A program made the translations under genes and the position numbers. Source: Leptospira venezuelensis (GTDB lineage Bacteria; Spirochaetota; Leptospiria; Leptospirales; Leptospiraceae). Taken from it: a stretch of DNA of 64,000 bases. Of this stretch, positions 1 through 10,269 are shown one piece after another. How positions within the stretch are numbered: position 1 is the stretch's first letter; every line of letters starts with the position of its first letter. The stretch lies in assembly GCF_002150035.1 (NCBI RefSeq), contig NZ_NETS01000010.1, positions 62,001 to 126,000 on the forward strand. Reading direction: 5' to 3'. The notes under the pieces are model-generated. The model saw only the letters and a program-made list of their open reading frames with translations, made no database searches and was not told where the DNA came from.

Positions 1-240
1 ACCAATACCGCCATCCGTACATTCTTCTTGATTTAGTAGATCGAAACTATCTGAGTTCAATACTAAAACAGCTGTGCCTAAATTAGGCTCTGCGAGCCCT
101 TCAATTATAACACCAGAGTCTGATTGTAAAAGCGCGATAGACAATAAAGATTGATCATTCTTCTTTTCTTCTCCACAACTTATCAAAGCAAAAGTGAAAA
201 TAAGCAGAAGTGAAAAGTGAATCTTAAATATTTTAAACAT
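1..240 (-). CDS. Lipoprotein, N-terminal part (gene runs off the window)
   Basis: Only the first 80 codons are present. The ATG at 238-240 is preceded by a GGAG ribosome binding site (revcomp of 241-250). The product opens with two lysines, a hydrophobic stretch and a lipobox ALISC at about residue 21, so it should be exported and lipid-anchored; after the cysteine it is charged (GEEKKND). The rest is serine/leucine rich with no domain I recognise. The frame is open to the window edge. Function unknown. Confidence 0.7.
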   Translation of the reverse strand, partial: MFKIFKIHFSLLLIFTFALISCGEEKKNDQSLLSIALLQSDSGVIIEGLAEPNLGTAVLVLNSDSFDLLNQEECTDGGIG

Positions 241-373
241 ATTTTCTCCATCAAATATAGGAGAAAGGATACACTTTTCAGAATGAATTGGTCAATTTCC
301 CACTTGTAACGAATTTAGATCTGGACTGTTACATATGTAATGTTTCCGGATATTCATTCGAATGAGAATTTTA

Positions 374-694
374 TTACTCTGGGACATTCGCAAGCTGATT
401 CACATCTTCTCCAGGAACCAAAATAAATTCACCGTCGGAACCTTTGAGTCTACTTTCCAGAAATGGTTTGTATTCTTCCGAATTATAGAAGTTTTGGACC
501 GCTTCTTTGGACGGCCATTCGATGATTAAGAATAACTGAGGAAGTTTTCTTTCCCCTTCCATTCTCTCCATATTGGTAGTTCTGGAAAGATATCTTCCCC
601 CGAATTTTTCCACCATTTTGGTTACATTACGAACGTATGCTGGGATCCAGCGAGCGCTGGTGATATTCAATTCTGCAACAGAGTAATACTTCAT
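374..694 (-). CDS. DUF1330-like small protein
   Basis: A protein of 106 residues starting MKYYSVAELNI, with the DUF1330 pattern: an opening beta strand ending in a polar turn, a helix (WIPAYVRNVTKMVEKFGGRY), a strand with LFLIIEWPSKEAVQNFYNSE, and SEEYKPFLESR. Family members are small ferredoxin-like alpha/beta folds of unknown activity. The frame continues upstream to 730, but the ATG at 692-694 has GAGAAGG just upstream and matches the usual family N terminus, so I start there. It stands alone, divergent from the monooxygenase. Confidence 0.75.
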   Translation of the reverse strand: MKYYSVAELNITSARWIPAYVRNVTKMVEKFGGRYLSRTTNMERMEGERKLPQLFLIIEWPSKEAVQNFYNSEEYKPFLESRLKGSDGEFILVPGEDVNQLANVPE

Positions 695-924
695 GACCTT
701 CTCGATTCTTAGATTTAAAAATCTAAGCAAGTCTTTTAGAGATTACTTTGAGCTGTAAACTACTGAAAATCGCGTCATTCTTATCATCTCGAACGAATTT
801 TTGAGGGTGATATTATAAGATCAGTCGAATCTTACTCGGTTTTGGTGCAAAATCCAACTCAAGACAAGCGGGATATAATCGATTCTCTCAGCAGGGTCGA
901 TAGAATAAATCCACTGAGGAAATA

Positions 925-2376
925 ATGCAAAAAGAACATTTTGATGTGATCACCGTAGGAGCTGGTTTATCAGGAATAAGTGCTGGTTATCATCTGCAAA
1001 AACTTTGCCCGGGAAAAAAATACACAATCTTGGAAAGTAGAGCGGATATCGGCGGAACATGGAGTTTATTTCGTTATCCGGGAATTCGTTCAGATTCAGA
1101 TATGTTCACCTTGGGTTATTCATTCCGGCCTTGGAAAGAAGCGAAGGCAATCGCAGACGGACCTTCTATCCTAAACTATGTGAGAGACACGGCATCTGAA
1201 TTTGGAATTGATCGTAATATCAGATTCGAACATCGAGTAACATCAACCTTTTGGTCCAGTAAAGAAAATTTTTGGACTTTGAATGTAGAAGTGGGTCCTA
1301 AAAAAGAGAAGCGGACTTACACCGCTGATTTTCTGTATATCTGCAGTGGTTATTATAATTATGATAAAGGATTCACTCCGAATTTTCCTGGAGTAAAAAA
1401 CTTTAAGGGCCAGATCATCCATCCTCAACATTGGCCGGAGAATTTAGATTATAAGGGCAAAAAGGTCGTAGTTATCGGAAGTGGTGCAACCGCAGTTACT
1501 CTAGTTCCATCCATGGCAGACGATGCTTCTCACGTTACTATGCTACAAAGATCACCGACCTATATCACAAGTCTTCCATCCAAGGACATCGTTGCAGATT
1601 TTTTAAGATTCATTCTGCCTGCAAAACTTGCTCATCATATCACTCGGATCAAAAACATTTTAATTCAAATTTGGTTTTACCAAGTCTGCAAAAGATTTCC
1701 TAACTTTGCAAAATGGTTGATCAGATTAAGATTAAAAGTTTCCCTCCCTAAAGGTTATGATATAGATACACATTTCAAACCGAATTACCAACCTTGGGAC
1801 CAAAGAGTATGTTTGGTTCCTGACTCAGATCTTTTCAAATCAATCTCTAAAGGTAAAGCATCTATAGTCACAGATCATATCGAGACTTTCACATCCAATG
1901 GAATTAAATTAAAATCCGGAAAAGAATTGGAGGCAGATATCATAGTAACTGCAACAGGGTTGGAATTACTCGCGATCGGTGGGATCCAATTGAAAGTAGA
2001 TGGCGAAGAAATAGATATTTCTAAACATTTTACTTTTAAAGGATTAATGCTAAGCGGAGTTCCTAATTTTGCATTCTGCGTGGGTTATACAAATGCTTCT
2101 TGGACATTGAGAGCCGATCTAACTTCTACCTATGTTGCAAGACTTCTGAACCATATGGAAGCAAAAGGTTACAAACAATGCGTGCCCATTTGTGATCCTG
2201 CAAAAATGGAAAAGGAACCAATCCTCGATCTAAACTCAGGATACATCAAAAGAGCAATAGACCAATTTCCTCAAAGGGGCGCAAATCGACCTTGGAGGTT
2301 CCATCAGAATTATCTAATGGATTTGTTCGATATAAATTTCGCGAACGTAAACGATTCAAATTTATCGTTCGGATAA
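925..2376 (+). CDS. Flavin-containing (Baeyer-Villiger type) monooxygenase
   Basis: 483 residues, a normal length for the family. The FAD-binding Rossmann motif GAGLSG lies at residues 12-17 and GGTW at 42-45. The Baeyer-Villiger fingerprint is seen as FKGQIIHPQHWP (159-170), and a second nucleotide-binding motif GSGATA at 184-189 should bind NADPH. Such enzymes insert oxygen into ketones or oxidise heteroatoms; the substrate cannot be read from sequence. Only 24 bases separate it from the SDR downstream, so the two are probably one operon acting on a lipid-like or cyclic alcohol/ketone. GAGGAAATA upstream of the ATG is a plausible RBS. Confidence 0.88.
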   Translation: MQKEHFDVITVGAGLSGISAGYHLQKLCPGKKYTILESRADIGGTWSLFRYPGIRSDSDMFTLGYSFRPWKEAKAIADGPSILNYVRDTASEFGIDRNIRFEHRVTSTFWSSKENFWTLNVEVGPKKEKRTYTADFLYICSGYYNYDKGFTPNFPGVKNFKGQIIHPQHWPENLDYKGKKVVVIGSGATAVTLVPSMADDASHVTMLQRSPTYITSLPSKDIVADFLRFILPAKLAHHITRIKNILIQIWFYQVCKRFPNFAKWLIRLRLKVSLPKGYDIDTHFKPNYQPWDQRVCLVPDSDLFKSISKGKASIVTDHIETFTSNGIKLKSGKELEADIIVTATGLELLAIGGIQLKVDGEEIDISKHFTFKGLMLSGVPNFAFCVGYTNASWTLRADLTSTYVARLLNHMEAKGYKQCVPICDPAKMEKEPILDLNSGYIKRAIDQFPQRGANRPWRFHQNYLMDLFDINFANVNDSNLSFG

Positions 2377-2400
2377 ACACAAAATAGGAAGAAGAACCAA

Positions 2401-3240
2401 ATGAAAAGTTTCAAAAATAAAGTCGCCGCTATTACTGGGGCCGGATCAGGAATGGGAAGGGAGCTTGCCATTCAACTCGCAGAACAACATTGTAATCTTG
2501 CACTATCTGATATAAACGAAGCAGGTCTTGCGGAAACAGTCCAATTAGTAAAGAAGAAGAATCCGAATGTTTCGGTCACAAGCCAAAAATTAGATGTATC
2601 AGACCGATCTGCAGTTTTTGATTGGGCTTCAAAAGTTGCTAAAGATCACAATAAGGTAAATTTAATATTCAATAATGCAGGGATCGCTTTCGGCTCTACT
2701 ATAGAAGGATTCGAATCAAAAGATTTTCAAAGAGTAATGGATATCAACTTCGGTGGAGTTGTTCACGGAACCCAAGCTTTCCTACCTTACTTAAAAGAAA
2801 GTGGAGAAGGTCATATCATCAATACCTCGAGTGTATTCGGGATCATCGCCGTTCCTGGAACCTCCGCATACAATGCTTCCAAATTTGCGGTCAGAGGATT
2901 CACAGAGACCTTAAGACAAGAATTAGATCTTACAAAAGCCAAAGTCTCAGCAACCAGCGTCCATCCAGGCGGTATCAAAACTGCAATTGCAAAAAGTTCT
3001 AAGACCAATGATAGCGTGAGAGCACTTGGCTTGGATCCAAATACTGCAGGAGAAAAAATGTCGGCTCAATTTATCACAACGGCAGAACGTGCTGCAAAAG
3101 TGATCCTCAAAGGAGTAAAAAAGAATTCCCGAAGAGTTCTTATCGGGCCGGATGCGGTATTTGTGGATCTGATGCAGAGATTACTCCCTACTTCTTACCA
3201 AGTAATAATCGGGAAACTCCTACTCAAACAAATGAGATAG
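2401..3240 (+). CDS. Short-chain dehydrogenase/reductase
   Basis: 279-residue classical SDR. The cofactor motif TGAGSGMG is at 12-19, NNAG at 91-94, and the catalytic set is S144, Y157 and K161 (YNASK). The Asp at position 37 after the second strand (LSDIN) suggests NAD(H) preference, though this is only a rule of thumb. A tail after about 240 (VDLMQRLLPTSYQ) is typical of monooxygenase-linked SDRs. AGGAAGAAGAACCA precedes the ATG. It follows the monooxygenase closely and likely supplies its ketone or removes its product. Confidence 0.88.
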   Translation: MKSFKNKVAAITGAGSGMGRELAIQLAEQHCNLALSDINEAGLAETVQLVKKKNPNVSVTSQKLDVSDRSAVFDWASKVAKDHNKVNLIFNNAGIAFGSTIEGFESKDFQRVMDINFGGVVHGTQAFLPYLKESGEGHIINTSSVFGIIAVPGTSAYNASKFAVRGFTETLRQELDLTKAKVSATSVHPGGIKTAIAKSSKTNDSVRALGLDPNTAGEKMSAQFITTAERAAKVILKGVKKNSRRVLIGPDAVFVDLMQRLLPTSYQVIIGKLLLKQMR

Positions 3241-3249
3241 ATTCAATTT

Positions 3250-3277
3250 ACGGAGAGCCAATCGATTGGCTTTCCGT
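3250..3277. terminator. Dyad between convergent SDR and chemotaxis operon
   Basis: Fourteen-base arms (ACGGAGAGCCAATC / GATTGGCTTTCCGT) pair fully apart from one G-U pair, with no loop beyond the tip. It sits between the ends of two convergent genes, so a bidirectional transcription terminator is the simplest reading. There is no long T run on either side, so the mechanism is not certain. Confidence 0.5.
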
Positions 3278-3345
3278 AAACAAAATCTGTTTGTAATAAG
3301 CCCTATCCAACAAATCTAAAAAATTGTTTTAGGAAAGTAGTGATC

Positions 3346-3708
3346 TCACTGCATTACTTGTTTTATTATATCTAGGAATTGTGCTGGGCGAAACGGCTTA
3401 ATCACCCATCCGTTTGCTCCTGCTTCTGCACCCTTCTGCTTTATATTTTCTTCTGACTCAGTAGTTAAGGTTAGAATAGGGACATCCGTATTCCTTTTTC
3501 TTACTTCTCGTATAAAAGCAAGTCCGTCCATCACAGGCATATTTATATCCGTTATAACCAGATCATATTCAGCATCGGTGAATTTATCTATGCCCTCTTT
3601 TCCATCAGATGCAAGAGTGACGTCATAGCCACCTATCCCTAATGTCTGTTGGACCAAACTCCTCATAGTAGCCGAATCATCTACTGCTAGTATTCTTAAG
3701 TTTCCCAT
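3346..3708 (-). CDS. cheY: CheY-type single-domain response regulator
   Basis: 120 residues forming one receiver domain. Acidic pair D10/D11, phospho-acceptor D54 (ITDINMP), T82/T83 and K104 (IKPF) are all present. No output domain, so it should act by binding the flagellar switch (FliM) or as a phosphate sink when phosphorylated by the CheA of this operon. It is the last gene of the minus-strand chemotaxis operon, 3 bases after cheR. Leptospira carry several CheY copies, so which one controls the motor cannot be told here. Confidence 0.85.
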   Translation of the reverse strand: MGNLRILAVDDSATMRSLVQQTLGIGGYDVTLASDGKEGIDKFTDAEYDLVITDINMPVMDGLAFIREVRKRNTDVPILTLTTESEENIKQKGAEAGANGWVIKPFRPAQFLDIIKQVMQ

Positions 3709-3711
3709 ATA

Positions 3712-4554
3712 TTAAGCTCCTTTAATAAATAACGTAAAGTTGGAAGGATTCAATTCGTAAAATCGGCATGTACCAAACTCACGAATGATGAAATTTTTGG
3801 AATATTCCGATATCGATTCCGCAGAACCTAGAATAAGAAAGCTGTCTTGATTCAAAGCCTTCTCTATTTTGTTAAACAAACTTTTTCTTTCCTGCTGATC
3901 GAAATAATAAGACACATTCCTACAAAGTATTAAATCGCAGTTGGATGGATAAGGATCATAGATCAGATTATGCTGTTTAAATTCTATAATAGATCTTATC
4001 TCATCATTTACCTGGTACAAACCTTTGGAGACGGGATCGAAATACTTTGCGAGATGAGCATCCGACAACCCTCTTCCTATCTCGAAAGCCGAAAAAATTC
4101 CGCCCTTCGCTTTTTCTATCGTATCCTTTGCTATATCCGTTGCGGTTATGCTGATATTCTTAAATAATTGAGGATATTTTTCGTGAATGGAAATAGCAAC
4201 GGAGTAAGGCTCTTGTCCGGTGGAACATGCAGCTGACCATATTTTAATCTTAGCATCCTTTTGTTGTTTTCTTTCCAATATTTCGGGGATGATCCTTTCT
4301 AAAATCGCTCCAAAAATACTTTCATCCCTAAAAAATCTAGTTTCGTGGGTTGTTACCCTTTCTATTACTTTTTCCCTAAATTCAAGATCAGAACTTTCTT
4401 TGAATTTTTTCGACAATTGCCCGAAATCAGATAAATTATAATCTGATAATATATCTGAGAGACGGCTTTCCAAAAGGTAGATCTTCTCTTCGGTTAGAGA
4501 TACTCCCGTCGCCTGTTTTATCGCTTCCATTAATTCGAAAGTGGCATCTAACAT
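3712..4554 (-). CDS. cheR: Chemotaxis protein methyltransferase CheR
   Basis: 280 residues. The N-terminal helical domain (about 1-75) contains the THETRFFRD signature at 69-77 that binds receptor tails; the SAM domain contains WSAACSTGQEPYS (106-118) and the ILCRNVSYYFD segment. It methylates glutamates of chemoreceptors using S-adenosylmethionine. Its ATG overlaps the stop of cheB (TAATG), which points to translational coupling of the opposing methyltransferase and methylesterase. Confidence 0.9.
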   Translation of the reverse strand: MLDATFELMEAIKQATGVSLTEEKIYLLESRLSDILSDYNLSDFGQLSKKFKESSDLEFREKVIERVTTHETRFFRDESIFGAILERIIPEILERKQQKDAKIKIWSAACSTGQEPYSVAISIHEKYPQLFKNISITATDIAKDTIEKAKGGIFSAFEIGRGLSDAHLAKYFDPVSKGLYQVNDEIRSIIEFKQHNLIYDPYPSNCDLILCRNVSYYFDQQERKSLFNKIEKALNQDSFLILGSAESISEYSKNFIIREFGTCRFYELNPSNFTLFIKGA

Positions 4555-5648
4555 TATATTGAGTTCCTTTGTAATAGGTTAGAGATCCTCTCGGCAATAT
4601 GGTCAACATCCAACACTTCATCGACGAGTCCTTCTTGTACCGGTCGATTAGGCATTCCGAAAACGGTACACGATTCTCGATTTTGAGCGAGTAAGTATGC
4701 TCCCTTGTTCTTTAGTTCTTTCATTCCAAGATAACCGTCTTCTCCCATTCCAGTCATAATGATCGCTGTTGTTTCTTTCGGGAAATTTTCAGCCAAAGAT
4801 TTAAATAGAATATTTACTGAAGGTTTACATAATTCCTCTTCGGGACCATTAAACACTCTTGTAGAAGGACCGGAAGGACCGTTAACTATTTCGAGTTGTT
4901 TTCCTCCGGGAGCTATATAAGCTACTCCTTTCTGTAATACTTCGCCGTCCTCCGCTTCTTTGATCAGCATATTCGCAGCTTGCGAAAGACTTTCTGCTAG
5001 ATAGTTGGTGAACAAAGGCGGCATATGTTGCGCTATTACAATACTTCCATTAAGATTTGGCGGCAATTTTTGGAATAATTGGCGCAAAACAATTGGTCCT
5101 CCGGTAGATATACCTATCGCACATATTGCACAGTCCTTCTCCCTTTTGGTTTGGATCACATTAACAGGAATATTCTTCTTTTCTACCGGACTCTGTATGA
5201 TCGGCTTAATCGGACTAAGGGCTTTGATCTTAGAAGTCAATAACTCCAAGGTTTCGCTTAACGCTCCTTCTTGACCCCCATTTGGTTTCGGTACGAAATC
5301 GATCGCCCCCATGTCCAACGCTTTTAATGTGATCTTAGCTCCTTCTTGAGTGAGTGAACTCAGCATAATCACTTTTGTGTCCGAAAATTTAGATTTAATT
5401 TCCTCCAATGTTTGGATCCCGTTCATCTGGGGCATTTCTACATCCAAGATCACGAAGTCAGGTTTCAGTTGAGCGATCTTAGGAAGGGCGAACTTACCAT
5501 CTATCGCCGCTCCTAAAAATTCGATCTCACCATCTTGAGAAAAAGTATTCCGAAGAAGGTTCCGATAGACCAAAGAATCGTCCACGACGAAGACGGAGGT
5601 CTTCCGCGACGCCTTATTTTTTTCTACAGGTAATTCCAAGGCGCTCAC
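4554..5648 (-). CDS. cheB: Chemotaxis response regulator methylesterase CheB
   Basis: 364 residues: receiver domain (about 17-135) with acceptor D69 (FVILDVEMP) and a C-terminal esterase with the catalytic triad visible as S181 (GISTGGP), H208 (AQHMPP) and D304 (TGMGEDG). It removes methyl groups from, or deamidates, the MCPs once phosphorylated by CheA. Lies 3 bases after the MCP gene and overlaps cheR, in the common adaptation-module order. Confidence 0.92.
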   Translation of the reverse strand: MSALELPVEKNKASRKTSVFVVDDSLVYRNLLRNTFSQDGEIEFLGAAIDGKFALPKIAQLKPDFVILDVEMPQMNGIQTLEEIKSKFSDTKVIMLSSLTQEGAKITLKALDMGAIDFVPKPNGGQEGALSETLELLTSKIKALSPIKPIIQSPVEKKNIPVNVIQTKREKDCAICAIGISTGGPIVLRQLFQKLPPNLNGSIVIAQHMPPLFTNYLAESLSQAANMLIKEAEDGEVLQKGVAYIAPGGKQLEIVNGPSGPSTRVFNGPEEELCKPSVNILFKSLAENFPKETTAIIMTGMGEDGYLGMKELKNKGAYLLAQNRESCTVFGMPNRPVQEGLVDEVLDVDHIAERISNLLQRNSI

Positions 5649-5651
5649 CTT

Positions 5652-7262
5652 TTACTTAGCCGAATTCGAAATTTTGAATTGATTCACCAACATCGTCATA
5701 CCTGCGGCAAGATCTTGAAGAGATTGGGAAAGTTTAGAAACGCTACTCGAATCTTTAGCTCCATCTAGAGAAGCAGTAGATATCCCATTGATATTTTTGG
5801 TAACATCGTTCGAAGTAAGAGAGGTTTGACTAACGTTAGCTGCGATCTCCTTGGTCGTGATAGACTGTTCCTCGACTGCAGAAGCGATACTTCCACTGAT
5901 CTCATTCACTTCGGCTATTACACTCGTAATTTTACCGATGGATTCGATTACCTTCTCTGTACTTTTCTGAATGGCAGAGATCTTATTTTTGATTTCTTCG
6001 GAAGATTCCGCGGATTGACGAGCGAGTTCTTTAACTTCAGATGCGACTACAGCAAACCCTTTCCCAGCGTCTCCTGCTCCTGCGGCTTCAATAGCTGCAT
6101 TTAATGCAAGAAGTTTGGTTTGAGCGGCAATATTGGATATACTTTCGATTACGTTACCAATTTCATTCGCATTCTCTCCGAGTTCTTTTACAACTCTGCT
6201 TGTTTCGATCGCAGTAGAATTTGCTTCTCTCGCTATCTTAGCAGAGTCAGCAGCCTTTTTAGCTACTTCTCCAACAGAAACGGACATCTCTTCGATTGAA
6301 CTCGATACCACATTCAAATTCTGATTCATCTGAGTTGCAGCAGCCGCAATTGTTTGGGATTGTTGTGACATCTCCTCGATGCCTGAGGACAAGTTCAAAC
6401 TTGCTCCTGATAAGTCTTGAGCAGAAGAAAAGAGTATATCTCCGTTCTCTTTCAATCGAGAGATCAATGCCGCAGTATTGATCAGCATGTTCAAGATCGC
6501 TTTTCCTAATTCACCCAATTCGTCGTTACGATTGTGAGCGATATCTGCGGAAAGGTCACCTGTTGCTATTTTGTTTGCAATATCAGTGGCTTCTTTTAGA
6601 GGTTTCAGAATATAAGAAGTTAGATAACCACCTAATAAGATTTGGACAGCCGCAAAAAATCCAGCAATCCCCATAGTCACTTGTGAAGCTAAACCGATAT
6701 ATTCCGAAACTGCTAAACTCCCGAGACCTAATACGCTTAAAAAGATAAACGAGAATAACTTTGTTCTAATGGAAATCTTTCTTTTCTGAGTAGGTTCTAA
6801 TTTCCGTTTTCCCGAAAGTATATCATCATACAATTTGGAAGCGGCTTCGACTTGTTGCCTTGCCGGAGTTCTTCTGACCGACATAAAGCCCACAATATTC
6901 CCGCCCTCAACTCTAGGTGCTACATTCGCATCCACCCAGTAAAAGTCCCCGTTTTTGGATCTATTTTTGACGATCCCTCTCCAAGGTTTACCACTTTGGA
7001 TTGTATCCCAAAAATCCTTGAATACACTCCTAGGAATATCTGGGTGTCGAACTACATTATGAGGTTTACCAACTAACTCATCATCTGTTAGACCCGCTAT
7101 CTCCAAAAACTCTTTGTTTGCATAGATAACCCGACCTTTCAGATCGGTCATCGAAACAAGAGTGCTCCCTTCTTTAACAAAACGTTCATTGTCCGTCAAC
7201 GTTACGGACATTTGTTTTCTCTCTGTTTCCTTTTCTTTACCTTGAGATACAAAACCTAGCAT
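5652..7262 (-). CDS. Aer-like methyl-accepting chemotaxis protein with N-terminal PAS domain
   Basis: 536 residues. A cytoplasmic PAS domain occupies about 25-135, with the Aer-type segment [16 protein letters not shown] that in Aer relatives binds FAD. Two closely spaced membrane spans follow (about 165-215) with almost no periplasmic loop, then a HAMP region (about 220-275) and the signalling helix hairpin with [20 protein letters not shown] at its tip. The design implies sensing of internal redox or energy state rather than an outside ligand. GAGGAG stands 7 bases before the ATG. Only receptor gene in this operon. Confidence 0.88.
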   Translation of the reverse strand: MLGFVSQGKEKETERKQMSVTLTDNERFVKEGSTLVSMTDLKGRVIYANKEFLEIAGLTDDELVGKPHNVVRHPDIPRSVFKDFWDTIQSGKPWRGIVKNRSKNGDFYWVDANVAPRVEGGNIVGFMSVRRTPARQQVEAASKLYDDILSGKRKLEPTQKRKISIRTKLFSFIFLSVLGLGSLAVSEYIGLASQVTMGIAGFFAAVQILLGGYLTSYILKPLKEATDIANKIATGDLSADIAHNRNDELGELGKAILNMLINTAALISRLKENGDILFSSAQDLSGASLNLSSGIEEMSQQSQTIAAAATQMNQNLNVVSSSIEEMSVSVGEVAKKAADSAKIAREANSTAIETSRVVKELGENANEIGNVIESISNIAAQTKLLALNAAIEAAGAGDAGKGFAVVASEVKELARQSAESSEEIKNKISAIQKSTEKVIESIGKITSVIAEVNEISGSIASAVEEQSITTKEIAANVSQTSLTSNDVTKNINGISTASLDGAKDSSSVSKLSQSLQDLAAGMTMLVNQFKISNSAK

Positions 7263-7272
7263 ATAATACTCC

Positions 7273-7716
7273 TCACTCGTCTTCGAGACGTAGTAGCTCT
7301 TCCCTATTTAATATTATCATTGTTTTATCTTTTAAAATCGTTACGTTTCGTATGAATCTCGCTTCTCTCTCGTTTAAATGAGAAGGACAACTCTCCAAAT
7401 CCTTATTCGGCACCTCTACGATATCCGAAACCGAATCTGAAAGAATGGCGAAAGTTTCTTTCTTTCCTTTTAACCGAATGAGGGAATGTTTTCCTTCTCG
7501 GCTTATATCATCTTTTCCGAAGAGAGATCTTAAGTTAAGTATAGTAACAAGGTCCCCTCGTAAGTTCACGATCCCTTCTATGTAATCAGGAGAATGAGGA
7601 ACTTTTAATATTCTTTTGTTGTGATCCACTTCTTTACATCCTTCTAAAGGAAGTCCGTAGATCTCTGTTCCAAGGAAGAACGACAAATATTGTTTCTTAT
7701 CTTCTTGATCCGCCAT
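7273..7716 (-). CDS. cheW: Chemotaxis coupling protein CheW
   Basis: 147-residue single CheW domain ([15 protein letters not shown] at the start, [19 protein letters not shown] in the middle). It should bridge the MCP to CheA in the receptor array. It sits between cheA and the MCP with gaps of 3 and 10 bases. Length and strand pattern are normal for the family. Confidence 0.88.
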   Translation of the reverse strand: MADQEDKKQYLSFFLGTEIYGLPLEGCKEVDHNKRILKVPHSPDYIEGIVNLRGDLVTILNLRSLFGKDDISREGKHSLIRLKGKKETFAILSDSVSDIVEVPNKDLESCPSHLNEREARFIRNVTILKDKTMIILNREELLRLEDE

Positions 7717-7719
7717 ACA

Positions 7720-10257
7720 TCACTCCGAAATAATTTCCTGACGAATCATATCTTTTCCGATCTTTTTCAGAACAACGATAGGATCGATGACGATGACCGT
7801 CTGTCCAAATACAATCCCGTTACCTATTACGCCGGAAGATTGATCCTCGTTCTTAGAGAAAGAACCTATTTCTCCCACAACATTATGAATTTCTTGTACA
7901 AGAATTCCTTTCTTCCCTAAAGAAGTCTGAATGAGTATCATAGTTTTCTCAGTATCCTTTCCTTCGTCTTTCAGATTGAAATAACGATCTAGTCTACAGA
8001 GTTCTACGACTTCTCCACGGTATTGGATAACCTCTCTATCCATGATCCTTTCAAAACATTTCGGATCAACTTGTTCGATCCGAATTACGGATCTCGAATC
8101 CAATCCAAACATTTGCTTATATACGGAGAACAGTAGATAATGCTCCTTTTCCCCGATCTCGCGAACAGTTTTAGAGCGAAGCTCCTCTTTTACGTTCGTA
8201 TGTAACTTTAAGAATTTGCTGATTCCTGAAATGTCTAAGATCAACGCGACATTTCCGTCTCCTAAGATCGCTGCACCTGTGTAAAGATTGATCTTAGCAA
8301 GATCCTTCGAAAGAGGTTTAACAACGATCTCTTCCGGATTTTCGATCTCTTCTATCAACATTCCGAATTTATGTTTTTCAGTATGAACGACCACAATGTA
8401 TTTGTTGCTTTCGTTCCCCGAACGATCAGAAGATAATCCGAGTATTTCCCCACTATCAATTAAAGGAAGAAGGTGACCTCTTAGTTGATACACCATCTTT
8501 TTCTCCAAGTACGATACGGATTTTCGATCTAGTAAAATAAGCTCCGAAATATTTTGTTGAGGTATTGCGAAGAGCATTCCCGATGTCTGAACCATTTGGC
8601 AATTTATGATAGAAAGAGTCTGAGGTAGAGAAGCGATAATCGAAGTCCCTGCATCTTGTTTAGACAAAACAGAAACCGTACCACCTGCTTTCTGAAAATT
8701 CATCTTTACCACATCCATGCCTACGCCACGACCAGAGGTGGAGGAAACCGAATGAGCAGTGCTGAAACCTGGAGAAAAAATAAATTCGGATAATTCTTCC
8801 GGAGATTTTCGATTTGCTTCTTCTTCTGTTATAAGTCCTCTTTCGATAGCCTTACTCTTGATACGATCGATATTCAATCCTCTACCGTCATCTTCGACCT
8901 TAAGGATAACGTTCCCTCCTCTAAGAGAGGCGGATAAATGGATTTTCCCTTTTTTAGGTTTCCCTGCCAAAACACGTTCTTCAGGAGATTCGATTCCATG
9001 ATCGACGGAGTTCCTGATCATATGCGTAATCGGATCCGAGATCGAATCGATTATATTTTTATCAAGTTCGACTTCTCCTCCTTCTAAAACCAACTCCACC
9101 TGCTTTCCGGTGGTTTTTTCTAGATCATGGATCAATCTTGGAATCCTTTTATATAATGATTCCAACTTTTGAAGCCTAGTTCGCATAACGCTTTCTTGCG
9201 AGGATGTGATCAACTGGCTTAGATTACGGACTATAGATAGTAAAGAAGGATCGTCATAATTCTCGATCTTTTGCAGTAGCTGGTTTCTTACGATGATCGT
9301 CTCACCTGCAAGATTGATCATATGATCCAATAACTGAAGAGGAATCTTAAGATAATGCTCCGCAGAGACCTCTTTTGATTTTACCTGACTCTCTGAATCG
9401 GCTGCCGACTTAGTAGATTTGTTCTCAATTGGCTGAGATACTTGCGAGCTTTCTTTTAAGTCCGGCTTAAAAATTGTGGAAGCCGAAAGTAAAGAAACAG
9501 GAGAAAGTTTCAAAAAACTTTCCTTATCCGCAGAATACATTACTACAGCATAATGTATTTTAGTCTGGGAACCGTTCGAATAAGATCCACTCTTTCCGTT
9601 AAAATCCCCGTGGCCCAAAACCATGCCGATACCGGAGAACTTCTCTATTGCATCCGAACAATTTTTATCTTGCGGATCCTTCTGCTGAAACTTGATAAGA
9701 AAAAGAGAAGAACCTTCCTGCTCCGCCTTTGCGATATAACTTTTAGGAATTAACACTTTCCCATCTTTGAACAAAATCCCATCCACTTCCTTACTCGGAG
9801 CAGGTATGATTGGTTTATCCTTTTTAGGAGGAGTAAATAATCCAAATCTAGGTTTTTCGTCCTCTCCAGATCCTTGGTCTTCCGACTTCAGACTTTCATT
9901 GATCCTTGACACCAATTCTGAAACTTTCGATTCAGGGACACTATCTCTTCGCTCGTTCATCTCTTTAAGAGCGTCGATACAATCCAAAAAAAGACCGATT
10001 TCCTTATCTGCAGGTTTGGATTCCTTTTTGCGGAATTGATTCAGTAGACTTTCAAATGAATGAGCTAATCCAGTGATCAATGGAAAATCAAAAATGGCTG
10101 AGTTACCCTTTATAGTATGGATCACTCTAAAAAGAGTATTGATTTGCTCAGGTTGGTAATCCTTCTCCAATTCGAGAATAGACTCTTCAGCCATATCCAG
10201 CAGTTCTCTAGCCTCTACCAGATAATCTTTTAATAGGTTTTCGTAATCGACTTCCAT
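7720..10257 (-). CDS. cheA: Chemotaxis histidine kinase CheA with two CheW-like domains
   Basis: 845 residues, longer than the usual 650-700. Order: HPt domain with the phosphorylated H47 in HTIKGNSA; a charged linker and a region near 165-270 in the place of the P2 domain; dimerisation helices (about 305-380); HATPase with MIRNSVDHGIE (N box) and GRGVGMDVVK (G box); a first CheW-like domain (IINCQMVQTSGMLFAIPQQ onward); and a second CheW-like domain at about 705-830 (YLLFSVYKQMFGLDSRSV). The extra CheW unit may enlarge contacts in the receptor array. Phosphorylates the CheB and CheY encoded downstream. Starts ATG with only 12 bases to the upstream gene. Confidence 0.92.
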   Translation of the reverse strand: MEVDYENLLKDYLVEARELLDMAEESILELEKDYQPEQINTLFRVIHTIKGNSAIFDFPLITGLAHSFESLLNQFRKKESKPADKEIGLFLDCIDALKEMNERRDSVPESKVSELVSRINESLKSEDQGSGEDEKPRFGLFTPPKKDKPIIPAPSKEVDGILFKDGKVLIPKSYIAKAEQEGSSLFLIKFQQKDPQDKNCSDAIEKFSGIGMVLGHGDFNGKSGSYSNGSQTKIHYAVVMYSADKESFLKLSPVSLLSASTIFKPDLKESSQVSQPIENKSTKSAADSESQVKSKEVSAEHYLKIPLQLLDHMINLAGETIIVRNQLLQKIENYDDPSLLSIVRNLSQLITSSQESVMRTRLQKLESLYKRIPRLIHDLEKTTGKQVELVLEGGEVELDKNIIDSISDPITHMIRNSVDHGIESPEERVLAGKPKKGKIHLSASLRGGNVILKVEDDGRGLNIDRIKSKAIERGLITEEEANRKSPEELSEFIFSPGFSTAHSVSSTSGRGVGMDVVKMNFQKAGGTVSVLSKQDAGTSIIASLPQTLSIINCQMVQTSGMLFAIPQQNISELILLDRKSVSYLEKKMVYQLRGHLLPLIDSGEILGLSSDRSGNESNKYIVVVHTEKHKFGMLIEEIENPEEIVVKPLSKDLAKINLYTGAAILGDGNVALILDISGISKFLKLHTNVKEELRSKTVREIGEKEHYLLFSVYKQMFGLDSRSVIRIEQVDPKCFERIMDREVIQYRGEVVELCRLDRYFNLKDEGKDTEKTMILIQTSLGKKGILVQEIHNVVGEIGSFSKNEDQSSGVIGNGIVFGQTVIVIDPIVVLKKIGKDMIRQEIISE

Positions 10258-10269
10258 ATATTCAGCGCC